Origin: an uncultured Eubacteriales bacterium
GTDB taxonomy: Bacteria > Bacillota > Clostridia > Oscillospirales > Butyricicoccaceae
Length of the DNA: 22,071 nt
Direction: 5' to 3'
Assembly (NCBI GenBank): GCA_910586105.1
Contig: CAJUGU010000059.1
Span: forward strand, 1-22,071
In this document: piece after piece, positions 5,835 through 13,563 of the stretch
Position numbering within the stretch: the stretch's first letter is position 1
How the letters are laid out: each line of letters begins with the position of its first letter
Program-made: the position numbers and the translations under genes
Notes under the pieces: model-generated
What the model was told of the DNA's origin: nothing
The model's input: the letters and a program-made list of their open reading frames with translations, nothing else
Database searches by the model: none

Positions 5835-8402
5835 TCAAAGCACGACCCGCAGCTCGCTCCCGTTCAGTTTTTTGACGACCTCGATCCCCGGTTCGATCGA
5901 TTCCCGCAGCAAACCGACATGCGATATGATGCCGACCATCCCGCGCGAGGATCGGATCGCCGCCAACGCTCCCATCGCGTCCTGAAGCGACTGCGCGTCC
6001 AGCGATCCAAACCCTTCGTCGACAAAGATCGCGCCCAGCGTCTTGCCGCCCGCCTGCGACTGCGTCACCGCCGACAGCCCGATCGACAGCGCCAGCGCGA
6101 CCAAAAACTTTTCGCCGCCCGAAAGCGTCGCCACGCTCCGCCGCCCGCCCGACTGCCGGTCGAGCACTTCCAGCTCCAAACCAGCCTTGCGCGTCCGGCC
6201 CGTGGTTTCCAGCGTCCGATAGATCTGATACCGCCCGTCATGGATCTTTTCCAGCAGCCGGTTCGCTTCCGCCGTCACCGCCGAAAGCATCACCCCCAAC
6301 ACATACCGCTGCAAGCTGACGCCGCTTTGTCCGCGCACCAGCCGCGTGAACGCCGCCAACCGATTAAAATCCGCCGTCCGCGTTTTCAGCGTCCGGTCGA
6401 TCTCCAAGACCTTTTCCTCGGTCTCCATCAGCCGGCTCAGCCGCGCCCGCGCGACCTCCGCCGCACTGTGGGCCTGCTTCGCCCGCTCCTGAAACTGCTC
6501 GAACCGCTCCCGCAGCGCTTTTAAGTCGGGCCGTTCCCGGCCCTCCAGCCGCGCCCGCTCCGCGCGGCAGGTCTCCCGCGCCGCAAACAGCTGCTCGTCA
6601 TACGCCCGCAGCTCGCGCTCTAACCGCTCGAACAGCTCCCGCGAAGGCTTTTCATCATGCAGCCGCGTCCGGGCCAGCCCGTCCGGATCAAGGCGGTCCA
6701 GCTCCAGCCGCACCGCTTCCTCCGCTGCTTCCATCCGCGCCAGCTGGGTCTCCCCATTGCGCAGCGATGCCAGCACCGTTTTTTCCTTCAAATCGAGCTG
6801 GCTGCGGCGCGCCGCAAAATCGGCGATCTGCTTGTTTACCGTCTCAAGCTTGTTCACCGCCGCCGCTGCCGCCCGGCCCTGATTCTGCGCCGCAAAATGC
6901 GCCTCCGGATCGTAGCCTCCCGCTTTTTCCAGCCGCTCCTGCGCCGCGCGCGCCTGCTCCCCTAACGCCTCGCAGGCCGCGCCAAGGCGCAGCGTCTCCT
7001 GATTCGCCTTTTCCAGCTCCCGGTTGATCCGCTGTAACTGCTCCCGAGTGATTTCGCCTTCCGCCGCGCGCGCCGGGGCCGGATGATGCGTGCTGCCGCA
7101 CACCGGGCAGGGCGCGCCGTCCTGCAAGCCCTCCGCCAGCTCGCAGCTCAATACCTGCAAATGCAACGCCGCCGCACGGCTGCTTTTCTCCACGCAGGCG
7201 CGGTATATTTCCTCGCAGCGCCGGAGCTCCGCCTGCCGCCGCGCCAGCTGCTGCGCCGTCTGTCCGGCCTCGTCGGCAAGTCCCTTGCGCTGCTCGAACA
7301 GGCGCAGCTCAGCGTCCAGCGCAGGCTTGCGCTCCGCCTTCTTCCGCAGCATCTCCTGCTGCTCCCTCGCCTGCTGCTCCTCAACGTCCAGCTCCTTGCG
7401 CCGCTTCTGGCAATCGGCCTCCGCCTGCTTGGAAAACTGGACGTTTTCTTTCACCAGCCGCGCGTCCCGCACCGCCTTGCGCCAGCGCTCATAAGGCTCG
7501 GCAAGCTCACGCAGCCCCAGCGTTTCCCGCCGCCGCCGCTGTTCCTCCGCCTGCCCTTCCAGACGCGCCCGCGTCTTTTCCGCCGCTTCCAGCCGCGCAA
7601 AAGCTTGGTCGAGCGCCGCCGCTTCCTCAAGCGTCCGGGCCGACTGCGCCGCCTCCCGTTCCACCGCCTGGCATTCGTTCACCAGCCGCCCGATCCGCTC
7701 CCGCGCGGCTTGCTTTTTCAGCAGGATCTCGCCTTCCTGCTCGCAGTCGACCGCGCGGCAGAGCGCCGCCTTTTCCTGCCGGAGCGCTTCCAGCGCCCGC
7801 TGCTCGGCAAGCGTCCGCTCCCCGAGCCGTTCCGCCGCCTCGCCCCACCGTCCTACATCGAACAACGTGGTCAGCAGCGCTTCCTTTTCCTCGGAGTTGG
7901 CGACCAGCAGCCGTTCAAACTGCCCCTGCGGCAGGATGACCACCTGCCGGAACTGGTCGTATTCCAGCCCGAGCAGCTCCTTCGCCTTACCGCCGACCAG
8001 CGCCTGCTTCGGGTTTTCAAAAAACGGCTCGAATTCGCCGTTTTCATTGCGGAACAGCGCGTCCTGCTCGGGCAGGTATTCGATCGCACCCGAACGCTTG
8101 CGGCGCACGCGCAGCCGCCGGATAAAGCGGTACCGCCGCCCGTTCGTATCGAATTCAAACAGGACCTCGGTCGGCGTATCCTCCGCTGCGAACTGGCAGC
8201 GCATCGCGGACAGCTCACCGCGCGCCCCGCCCGACGACCGCCCGTAAAGCGCGAACGTGATCGCGTCCAGAATGACCGTCTTGCCCGCGCCGGTCTCGCC
8301 CCGGATCAGGAACAGCCCCGCGCGCCCCAGCGCTTCAAAATCGATCGACTGCCGCCCCAGGTATGGGCCGAAAGCCTGAAATACCAAATTCACCGGTTTC
8401 AT
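5835..8402 (-). CDS. sbcC: exonuclease subunit SbcC (SMC-like ATPase)
   Basis: An 855-residue SMC/Rad50-type ATPase that pairs with the SbcD nuclease to cut hairpins and protein-blocked DNA ends. Walker A GETGAGKT is at 35-42, a long charged coiled coil fills ~170-700, and the zinc hook CPVC sits at 432-435 near its middle, where two molecules dimerise. The ABC signature LSGGEKF is near 760 and Walker B with the D-loop (FVDEGFGSLD) near 793. It is shorter than the roughly 1000-1050 residues common in this family, mostly through a shorter coiled coil. Its ATG overlaps the sbcD stop (ATGA), so translation is coupled. Nearly every codon ends in G or C, giving long antisense open frames that are not genes. 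Confidence 0.95.
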   Translation of the reverse strand: MKPVNLVFQAFGPYLGRQSIDFEALGRAGLFLIRGETGAGKTVILDAITFALYGRSSGGARGELSAMRCQFAAEDTPTEVLFEFDTNGRRYRFIRRLRVRRKRSGAIEYLPEQDALFRNENGEFEPFFENPKQALVGGKAKELLGLEYDQFRQVVILPQGQFERLLVANSEEKEALLTTLFDVGRWGEAAERLGERTLAEQRALEALRQEKAALCRAVDCEQEGEILLKKQAARERIGRLVNECQAVEREAAQSARTLEEAAALDQAFARLEAAEKTRARLEGQAEEQRRRRETLGLRELAEPYERWRKAVRDARLVKENVQFSKQAEADCQKRRKELDVEEQQAREQQEMLRKKAERKPALDAELRLFEQRKGLADEAGQTAQQLARRQAELRRCEEIYRACVEKSSRAAALHLQVLSCELAEGLQDGAPCPVCGSTHHPAPARAAEGEITREQLQRINRELEKANQETLRLGAACEALGEQARAAQERLEKAGGYDPEAHFAAQNQGRAAAAAVNKLETVNKQIADFAARRSQLDLKEKTVLASLRNGETQLARMEAAEEAVRLELDRLDPDGLARTRLHDEKPSRELFERLERELRAYDEQLFAARETCRAERARLEGRERPDLKALRERFEQFQERAKQAHSAAEVARARLSRLMETEEKVLEIDRTLKTRTADFNRLAAFTRLVRGQSGVSLQRYVLGVMLSAVTAEANRLLEKIHDGRYQIYRTLETTGRTRKAGLELEVLDRQSGGRRSVATLSGGEKFLVALALSIGLSAVTQSQAGGKTLGAIFVDEGFGSLDAQSLQDAMGALAAIRSSRGMVGIISHVGLLRESIEPGIEVVKKLNGSELRVVL

Positions 8403-9505
8403 TGCGCAGCGTCTCCCTCCCGGATCTCCCGCAGCAGTTCCAGGAACAGTACAATATGCTCCTGTTCCGCCGGCCCGCCGCCGATCTCTTCACAAAAACG
8501 TCCTACCAGGTCCGCCGGACGGCGGGAAAGCGTGTGCAGCTGTTCCACCGTCATCGTCGCCGCCTCGCCCGCGCCGGTCTGCCGCCCGACCAGCGTCACC
8601 AGACGCGGGAAACGGGAGCGCAGGGTATCCAGCGTTTCCAGCCCCGCCCCCCGGTCGGTCAGCTCGACCTTCACATAATCCTCGCTGGACGGCAGCGCAA
8701 GCACGTCGTCATAAGCGCCGCGCAGCGTCCGGAGCGTGCGCGAGGGGTGCAGCGGGACTTCCTCGATCTCCCGCGTCGCGGTGTCGAACACCGTCACCGA
8801 TTTTTCCCCCTCCGAGAAGCTGTAGGGGTACGGCGACCCCGCGTAGCGAATGTTGGGGGCGGGCTGCTGCGCCCGATGCAGGTGCCCCAACGCGACATAA
8901 TCCAGCCCCTCAAACACATCCGCGCCGATCTGGCTTGCGCCGCCAAGCGCCGCCGCGGTATCGCTTTCGGACAACGCCGCGCCGGTCACGAAGCAGTGCG
9001 CCGCGACGACCGTCGTCGCTCCCGGCATCCGCCGCGCCCGCACGTCGTCCATCAGCGCGCGCATCGCGTCGTTGGCGCTGTGCAGCCCGGCGTCGGGATA
9101 CAACAGCCGCACCTGTTCGGTGTTGAAATATGGGATCAGCCAAAATTCGGCGTCCCCCTGCCGGATCGGCTGAGGCCGCGCGCGCAGGCTGCCCTGCACA
9201 TAAAGCCCCGCGCCTCGCAGCAGCCCGGCGAGCGACGCCAGCCGCGCCGCGCCGTCATGGTTGCCCGCGATCAGGTACACCGGGCATTTGCCGCACAGCG
9301 CCGTAATAAAGCGGTCGTACAGGCCGATCGCCTCGCCGGACGACACGGCGCGGTCGAAAATATCCCCGGTGAGCACGACGGCGTCCACCCGCTCCGTATC
9401 TACGATGGAAAGCAGCTCGGCCGCGAACTCCTCCTGCTCCCCGAGCAACGAAAAACCGCCCAGCGAGGCCCCCAGATGCAGGTCTCCGGTATGTAAGATG
9501 CGCAA
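8399..9505 (-). CDS. sbcD: exonuclease subunit SbcD (Mre11-type nuclease)
   Basis: A 368-residue calcineurin-like metallophosphoesterase, the nuclease partner of SbcC. The metal-binding motifs are in order: GDLHLG at 7-12, GDIFDR near 60, GNHD near 98, an AAHCF stretch and GHLHRAQ. The C-terminal third holds the capping domain. I prefer the TTG at 9505: the conserved protein begins with (L/M)RILHTGDLH, and AAAGGATGAGG lies just upstream. The same frame stays open to an ATG at 9559, but that start has no ribosome binding site and adds 18 residues of poor quality. It ends in TGA overlapping the sbcC ATG and starts 106 bases after the helicase stop, so a pcrA-sbcD-sbcC transcript is likely. Confidence 0.92.
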   Translation of the reverse strand: MRILHTGDLHLGASLGGFSLLGEQEEFAAELLSIVDTERVDAVVLTGDIFDRAVSSGEAIGLYDRFITALCGKCPVYLIAGNHDGAARLASLAGLLRGAGLYVQGSLRARPQPIRQGDAEFWLIPYFNTEQVRLLYPDAGLHSANDAMRALMDDVRARRMPGATTVVAAHCFVTGAALSESDTAAALGGASQIGADVFEGLDYVALGHLHRAQQPAPNIRYAGSPYPYSFSEGEKSVTVFDTATREIEEVPLHPSRTLRTLRGAYDDVLALPSSEDYVKVELTDRGAGLETLDTLRSRFPRLVTLVGRQTGAGEAATMTVEQLHTLSRRPADLVGRFCEEIGGGPAEQEHIVLFLELLREIREGDAAQ

Positions 9506-9611
9506 ACGTTCCTCATCCTTTCCCCATTTCGACCTGTTCGGAAACCTTCCAAACGCCATCCGGACGGGTCTATTTTTTAAAAGCAGCTTATTAGAAGCTC
9601 TCCCAGGCCCC

Positions 9612-11996
9612 TCACAGCTTTTCCATGAACTGGCCCGCCTGTTTCGCCATCAGGCGCTTGGTCCCCTTGGTATCAAACGCGATCTCCAACAGCGCGTCGC
9701 CGCCCATCGGCTTGACCGAAACGACCATGCCCTCGCCAAAGACGCGGTGCTTGACCCGTTCGCCCGCCGCAAAACTCGGCAGCTCGGCCGGGGCGGCCGG
9801 CGCAACGCCCACCCGGCGCGCCGCCGTATACGATACCCGCGAGGTCACCGTGCCCGGCACATCGGTCTGGATGGCAGGCGCAGCCGCTGAAGTCACGTTG
9901 GAATCCATCAGCCCCTGCGGCATCTCCTTCAGGAAGCGGGACGGGCGGGCGTATTGGGTGCGTCCATACAGCATCCGGCGTTCCGCGCAGGTGAGGTAAA
10001 GCTCCTCCCGCGCGCGCGTGACCGCGACATAACACAGCCGCCGCTCCTCCTCCATGTCCTCGTCGTTTTCCTCGGAACGGAAGCTCGGGAAAAGCCCGTC
10101 CTCCATGCCGCACAGGAAGACCGTCGGGAATTCCAGTCCCTTCGCCGAGTGCATGGTCATCATCAGCACCGCGTCCTCGTTGGGGTCCGTATGGTCGGCG
10201 TCGGTAAACAGCGACATTTCCTCCAGAAATCCCGCCAGCGACGGCTCTTCCGCGCGGGACTCATATTCCGCGATGTTGGATTTCAATTCCATAATATTTT
10301 CGATGCGGGAGTGTGATTCGCTGTCGTCCTTCGCCTCCCACGCGGCGCGGTAGCCCGACCGCTCCAAAATGGCTTCGTACAGCTCGGAGAGCGGGACGGC
10401 GCCCCGCAGTTCCCGCAATCCTTCGATCATTTCGCCGAACCTGACCATTGCCGAAGCGCCCCGCGAAAGCCCCGGGCATTCGTCGGCGTGGCGCACCACG
10501 TCAAACAGGATCTGCCCGGTCTTCGCCGCTTCCTCCGCCGCCAGCTCGACCGAACGGTCGCCGATCTTGCGCGCGGGCACGTTAATGATCCGGCGCAGCC
10601 GCAATTCGTCCGCCGGGTTTTCGACCACCCACAGATAGGCGAACATATCGCGGATCTCCGCGCGGCTGAAGAAATCGCGCCCCTTATAGATCCGGTATGG
10701 GATCCCGTTGCGCCGGAATGCGCCTTCGATGTTGTTGGAAAGCACGTTGTTGCGGTACAACACCGCAAAATCCTGCCACTTCTTCCCTCTTTCGATCCCT
10801 TCGAGGATGGTTTCCGCGATAAACACGGCCTCCTCCTCCTGCGAGCCCGAGCGGTGCAGGCAGACCTTGCCCCCGGCGCTCTGCTCGGTCCACAGCTCCT
10901 TGCCCTTACGGCGGACGTTGTTGCGGATCAGCGCGTTCGCCGTTTCCAGGATGTTGCCGGTCGAACGGTAGTTCTGCTCCAGCCGGATGGTCGTTGCGCC
11001 GGGGTACTGCTGTTCAAATTCGAGGATGTTGGCGATCGACGCGCCGCGGAATTTATAGATCGACTGGTCGTCGTCGCCGACGACGCAAATATTTTGCCGG
11101 CCTCCGGCGAGCAGCGCGCAAAGCGCATACTGCGCATGGTTGGTGTCCTGGTATTCGTCCACCAGCACATAACGGAATTTATCCTGATAATATTCGCGCA
11201 CTTCGTCGTGGTTTTGCAGCAGCAGGACGGTCTTCAGGATGATATCGTCGAAGTCGAGCGCGTTTGCGTTCCGCATCACCTTTTCATACAGCGCGTAGAC
11301 CTCGGCGACCTTGCTTTTGAAAAAATCCCCGGCGGCCTCCTCGGCGTACACGTTTGGCAGGATCAGGTTATCCTTTGCGCGGGAGATCATGCCCATGATG
11401 GCGCGCGGGTCAAAGGTCTTGGGGTCAAGGTTCAGGCGCTTGAGCACGTCCAGGATCGTGCGTTTTTTATCGTCCTCGTCGTAGATCGTAAACGCCTTGT
11501 CATAGCCGAGCTGTTCAATGTTGCTCCGCAGGATACGCAGGCACGCCGAGTGGAAGGTATACGCCCAAACGCCTGACGCATCCTGTTCTCCAAGGGCGCG
11601 CACCAGCCGTTCCTGAAGCTCTTTCGCGGCCTTATTCGTGAAGGTGATCGCAATGACCCGCCACGGCTTCGGCGCGTCGACGGCGCACAGCCGTTCCGCC
11701 CGTTCGCGGTCGGCCTCGTTGGGCGCGAGCATGTAATTGGTCAGGAACGCGAGATCCTCCCGCGTCGCCTCCTGCGGGGCAAAGGGGTAGTCATACCCCT
11801 TGCCGAACCGCAGCAGGTTGATGATGCGGTGGATCAAAACGGTCGTTTTGCCGCTGCCCGCGCCTGCAAGCACCAGCAACGGGCCTTCGGTCTGATAGAC
11901 CGCTTCCCGCTGGCGGTCGTTCAGGTGCGCGAAGCGCTGTTCAATGATCGTCCGCCGGATGGATGCATATTTTAAATCAAATTTCGTAGGTTCCAT
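9612..11996 (-). CDS. pcrA: ATP-dependent DNA helicase PcrA/UvrD
   Basis: A 794-residue superfamily 1A helicase that unwinds DNA 3' to 5' in repair and removes blocked replication or transcription complexes. All core motifs are visible: Q-motif LNDRQREAV at 25-33, Walker A AGAGSGKTT at 44-52, Walker B VDEYQDTNHAQY, motif III VGDDDQSIYKFRGA, LEQNYRST, TMHSAKGLEFPTVFL and the arginine-finger motif YVAVTRAREELYL. The last ~50 residues (ERVKHRVFGEGMVV...) match the Tudor-like tail by which PcrA contacts RNA polymerase. The ATG at 11996 is chosen because AAGGAAG lies 8 bases upstream and the promoter's -10 box overlaps the earlier in-frame start candidates, which would not be in the mRNA. Confidence 0.95.
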   Translation of the reverse strand: MEPTKFDLKYASIRRTIIEQRFAHLNDRQREAVYQTEGPLLVLAGAGSGKTTVLIHRIINLLRFGKGYDYPFAPQEATREDLAFLTNYMLAPNEADRERAERLCAVDAPKPWRVIAITFTNKAAKELQERLVRALGEQDASGVWAYTFHSACLRILRSNIEQLGYDKAFTIYDEDDKKRTILDVLKRLNLDPKTFDPRAIMGMISRAKDNLILPNVYAEEAAGDFFKSKVAEVYALYEKVMRNANALDFDDIILKTVLLLQNHDEVREYYQDKFRYVLVDEYQDTNHAQYALCALLAGGRQNICVVGDDDQSIYKFRGASIANILEFEQQYPGATTIRLEQNYRSTGNILETANALIRNNVRRKGKELWTEQSAGGKVCLHRSGSQEEEAVFIAETILEGIERGKKWQDFAVLYRNNVLSNNIEGAFRRNGIPYRIYKGRDFFSRAEIRDMFAYLWVVENPADELRLRRIINVPARKIGDRSVELAAEEAAKTGQILFDVVRHADECPGLSRGASAMVRFGEMIEGLRELRGAVPLSELYEAILERSGYRAAWEAKDDSESHSRIENIMELKSNIAEYESRAEEPSLAGFLEEMSLFTDADHTDPNEDAVLMMTMHSAKGLEFPTVFLCGMEDGLFPSFRSEENDEDMEEERRLCYVAVTRAREELYLTCAERRMLYGRTQYARPSRFLKEMPQGLMDSNVTSAAAPAIQTDVPGTVTSRVSYTAARRVGVAPAAPAELPSFAAGERVKHRVFGEGMVVSVKPMGGDALLEIAFDTKGTKRLMAKQAGQFMEKL

Positions 11997-12027
11997 GGAT
12001 GAAACTTCCTTTTCAAGTAGTACCTTC

Positions 12028-12056
12028 ATTATAACACGGTTTTCGACTTCCAACAA
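12028..12056 (-). promoter_or_regulatory. promoter of pcrA
   Basis: On the minus strand TTGTTG (12051-12056) and a perfect TATAAT (12028-12033) are 17 bases apart. Transcription would begin near 12021, only 25 bases before the ATG at 11996. This excludes the longer open frame to 12083 as the real start. Confidence 0.75.
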
Positions 12057-12117
12057 GCGGCGCCGGCAGGGAATTTCCCTCACCGCCGCCAGCGGGTATG
12101 ATGTTTTATCAATAAAG

Positions 12118-12270
12118 TTGACGCCTCAGGCTCACGGAAACGTAGTATAATCAAAGCAAAGGAAGGTGTCGGGAATGGCAAAAGAACAGAGGAAGTATGA
12201 GAAAGAATACAAGGTACAGGCAGTGAAATTGGCCAGAGAGATCGGCCCGGGAAAGACGGCAAAAGACCTA
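12118..12270 (+). mobile_element. left-end remnant of an IS3-family element
   Basis: The stretch from TTGACGCCTCAGGCT through the start of OrfA looks like an intact IS left end: terminal repeat, promoter -10, ribosome binding site and transposase start. It is cut off abruptly near 12270. The matching right end was not found in the window. The two IS3 OrfB tails at the right edge are on the opposite strand and may be a different subgroup. Confidence 0.55.
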
Positions 12271-12435
12271 ATGCTCCAAACATTTGAACCGATATGCTGC
12301 TATGTTTTCCACAATAACTTCCCCGAGCGCCTTTTCCTTTGCGAAATCCGGCACAATGATTCGCAGAATGCTGAAAATGTTATGATATTTCTTCCTGTCA
12401 TAAGTTTGAAAGCCAGGCTTTTAATACTTGGTTAA
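12175..12435 (+). pseudogene. IS3-family transposase OrfA, N-terminal remnant
   Basis: The first ~32 residues (AKEQRKYEKEYKVQAVKLA, then REIG...KTAKDL) are typical of the helix-turn-helix start of IS3-family OrfA. AAAGGAAGG lies 8 bases before the ATG, and a TATAAT at 12146 precedes it. The likely IS left end starts near TTGACGCCTCAGGCT at 12118. Homology ends near 12270, after which the frame runs through unrelated DNA to 12435. No OrfB, DDE domain or right end follows, so the element is dead. Confidence 0.75.
12268..12420 (-). pseudogene. unrecognised coding fragment
   Basis: A 50-residue minus-strand open stretch with protein-like composition (KYHNIFSILRIIVPDFAKEK, then a Glu/Val-rich helix and YRFKCLEH). 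It begins right after an in-frame TAA and its own stop, TAG, is formed by the abutting IS DNA at 12268-12270. There is no start codon with a ribosome binding site. It looks like an internal piece of a lost gene truncated by the IS junction. I cannot name the family. Confidence 0.3.
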
Positions 12436-12540
12436 GCCCTTAGATCCAGAATTTTTTACTATCACCAGCTGGAATTGCACAACGGCTGATTTCGTACAGC
12501 GGGCAGCCATACAGGCTTGCAGCGGTTCAGGGATAAAACT
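12421..12540. other. coding debris between fragments
   Basis: The minus strand holds a short open stretch (GCPLYEISRCAIPAGDSKKF, ending WI and TAA at 12440-12442) between stops. It resembles the C-terminal tail of some protein but has no start and no recognised family. The 11-base palindrome AAGCCTGGCTT straddles the left boundary. Confidence 0.25.
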
Positions 12541-13022
12541 TTAAATTGCTGTTAAAACAACGAGGTTTTGTACATATTGCACCTCGTACAGCGGACGTAT
12601 CCCGCGCAGCACGCTCAGGCGCGCGCTCACGCTGAACGCCCCGCACAGCTGCCCGTCTTCCCGCAGCAGCTGGCACAGGATTTCCCGCACTTCGTTTTCA
12701 TTGTGGTAACCGTTCACCTTATGCAAGGTCAGGTCGGGTCGATTCCGGTTCAAATAGTCCTCAAACCCGAACACGGTCAGGTAGTGCGACGGAATGAGCA
12801 CGTCGCCTGCGCAGAGCAGCACCGAACTGCCCTCGGGCAACTGGCCGGACAGCAGTTCGGCGCTGTGCGCCCGGCCGCGTCATCATCACTCTGCACACAA
12901 GCGATGATCCGGGCGCGCACGGCTTCACTGACGCCTTTTTTCCCATACAGCGCACGGTGTACCGTACCAGTCGATACCCCGGCCTCCTGTGCGATATCTT
13001 TGATGGTTACGCGGTGATTCAT
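12541..13022 (-). pseudogene. LacI-family transcriptional regulator, deleted and frameshifted
   Basis: From the ATG at 13022, the first ~44 residues are a textbook LacI helix-turn-helix (VTIKDIAQEAGVSTGTVHRA, then GVSEAVRARI). After IIACVQ the frame goes to nonsense. In the +1 frame the sugar-binding half resumes late in the domain (GRAHSAELLSGQLPEGSSVL, IPSHY, GFEDYL, then VREILCQLLREDG). About 110-120 residues that should link the two parts are missing, and the C-terminus is also short. So an internal deletion around 12880 shifted the frame and the protein cannot work. The intact form probably bound the AAAACGTTTT sites nearby and sensed a sugar. A sequencing error alone would not explain the missing segment. 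Confidence 0.8.
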
Positions 13023-13049
13023 TTTATATTTGTCACATCCCAAAAGTAG

Positions 13050-13059
13050 AAAACGTTTT
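13050..13059. promoter_or_regulatory. LacI-family operator palindrome O1
   Basis: AAAACGTTTT with the central CG step typical of LacI-family sites. With flanks it reads TAGAAAACGTTTTATA, a 16-base palindrome with one mismatched pair. It lies 28 bases upstream of the regulator ATG and overlaps a weak promoter (TTGAAC at 13069-13074 minus strand, TCTACT at 18 bases), which suggests autoregulation. Confidence 0.55.
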
Positions 13060-13478
13060 ATATTCCGTGTTCAAATTCGATTCGCCAATCGTTTCGTATA
13101 TTTTCAAAATCGAACAGCGGATAGCTCCTGAGGCTTTGCCCCCTGCGTTCTTCCGGGCCTTATGCGTTTACATCGGATTCCAGGATAGCGCACTTTAAAA
13201 ATGCCGCTATTCATGAAATGAGATTTTTAGCAAGCTTCGAAGCGTCCAGCTTCCTGCCTACTGTTTTAGCGTACCTGCGTTTTGGGGATTTGTCAATAGC
13301 GGAGCCGCTTTTTCGTCGCCGCTATACCACGCAATGAAAAAACGTTTTAGTCTCTTCCGGATATAAAAATTTTCCCCTCCAGCGCCTCGAATCGGCGATT
13401 TTTTTAAAATATTTTGGTTAATATAAACATTATACACTGTTTTTCTTTGTGAATTTCAACGAAATGCACAAAAATATA
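13060..13478. other. intergenic control region between regulator remnant and surface protein gene
   Basis: About 420 bases without a credible gene. It contains operator palindrome O2 (13339-13348), an imperfect ATAGCGG/CCGCTAT inverted repeat near 13297-13326 and AT-rich DNA before the surface-gene promoter. No other structure was recognised. Confidence 0.5.
13339..13348. promoter_or_regulatory. LacI-family operator palindrome O2
   Basis: A second AAAACGTTTT, about 140 bases upstream of the surface-gene -35 box and 197 bases from O3, centre to centre. Its flanks are less symmetric than those of O1 and O3. A distant auxiliary operator for repressor looping is an inference. Confidence 0.45.
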
Positions 13479-13507
13479 TTGACAGACGCCTTCCAAACTG
13501 TTAAACT
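13479..13507 (+). promoter_or_regulatory. promoter of the S-layer GH28-like protein gene
   Basis: A perfect TTGACA (13479-13484) and TAAACT (13502-13507) are 17 bases apart. Transcription would start near 13514, giving a ~50-base leader that contains operator O3. Confidence 0.7.
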
Positions 13508-13535
13508 ACAGAAAATCCAAACGTCACGAAAAAGT

Positions 13536-13545
13536 AAAACGTTTT
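13536..13545. promoter_or_regulatory. LacI-family operator palindrome O3
   Basis: A third AAAACGTTTT, in the context GTAAAACGTTTTCA, at about +23 to +32 of the predicted transcript and just before the AGAAGGAG ribosome binding site. A protein bound here would act as a roadblock. It also matches the CcpA cre consensus at 12 of 14 positions, so CcpA is an alternative ligand. Confidence 0.6.
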
Positions 13546-13563
13546 CAAAAAGAAGGAGTAACA

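Noticed and set aside
7083..8678. Plus-strand open frame of 531 codons, rich in Arg, Leu, Pro and Gln
   Set aside because: Antisense to sbcC/sbcD and crosses their junction. The composition is that of a reverse-frame shadow of coiled-coil codons.
9506..9559. ATG at 9559 as the start of sbcD
   Set aside because: No ribosome binding site, and the extra 18 residues precede the conserved RILHTGDLH start of the family; the TTG at 9505 has a good site.
12084..12165. TTGACG at 12118 with TATAAT at 12146 as a full promoter
   Set aside because: The 22-base spacing is too long for sigma-A; TTGACG is better explained as part of the IS terminal repeat.
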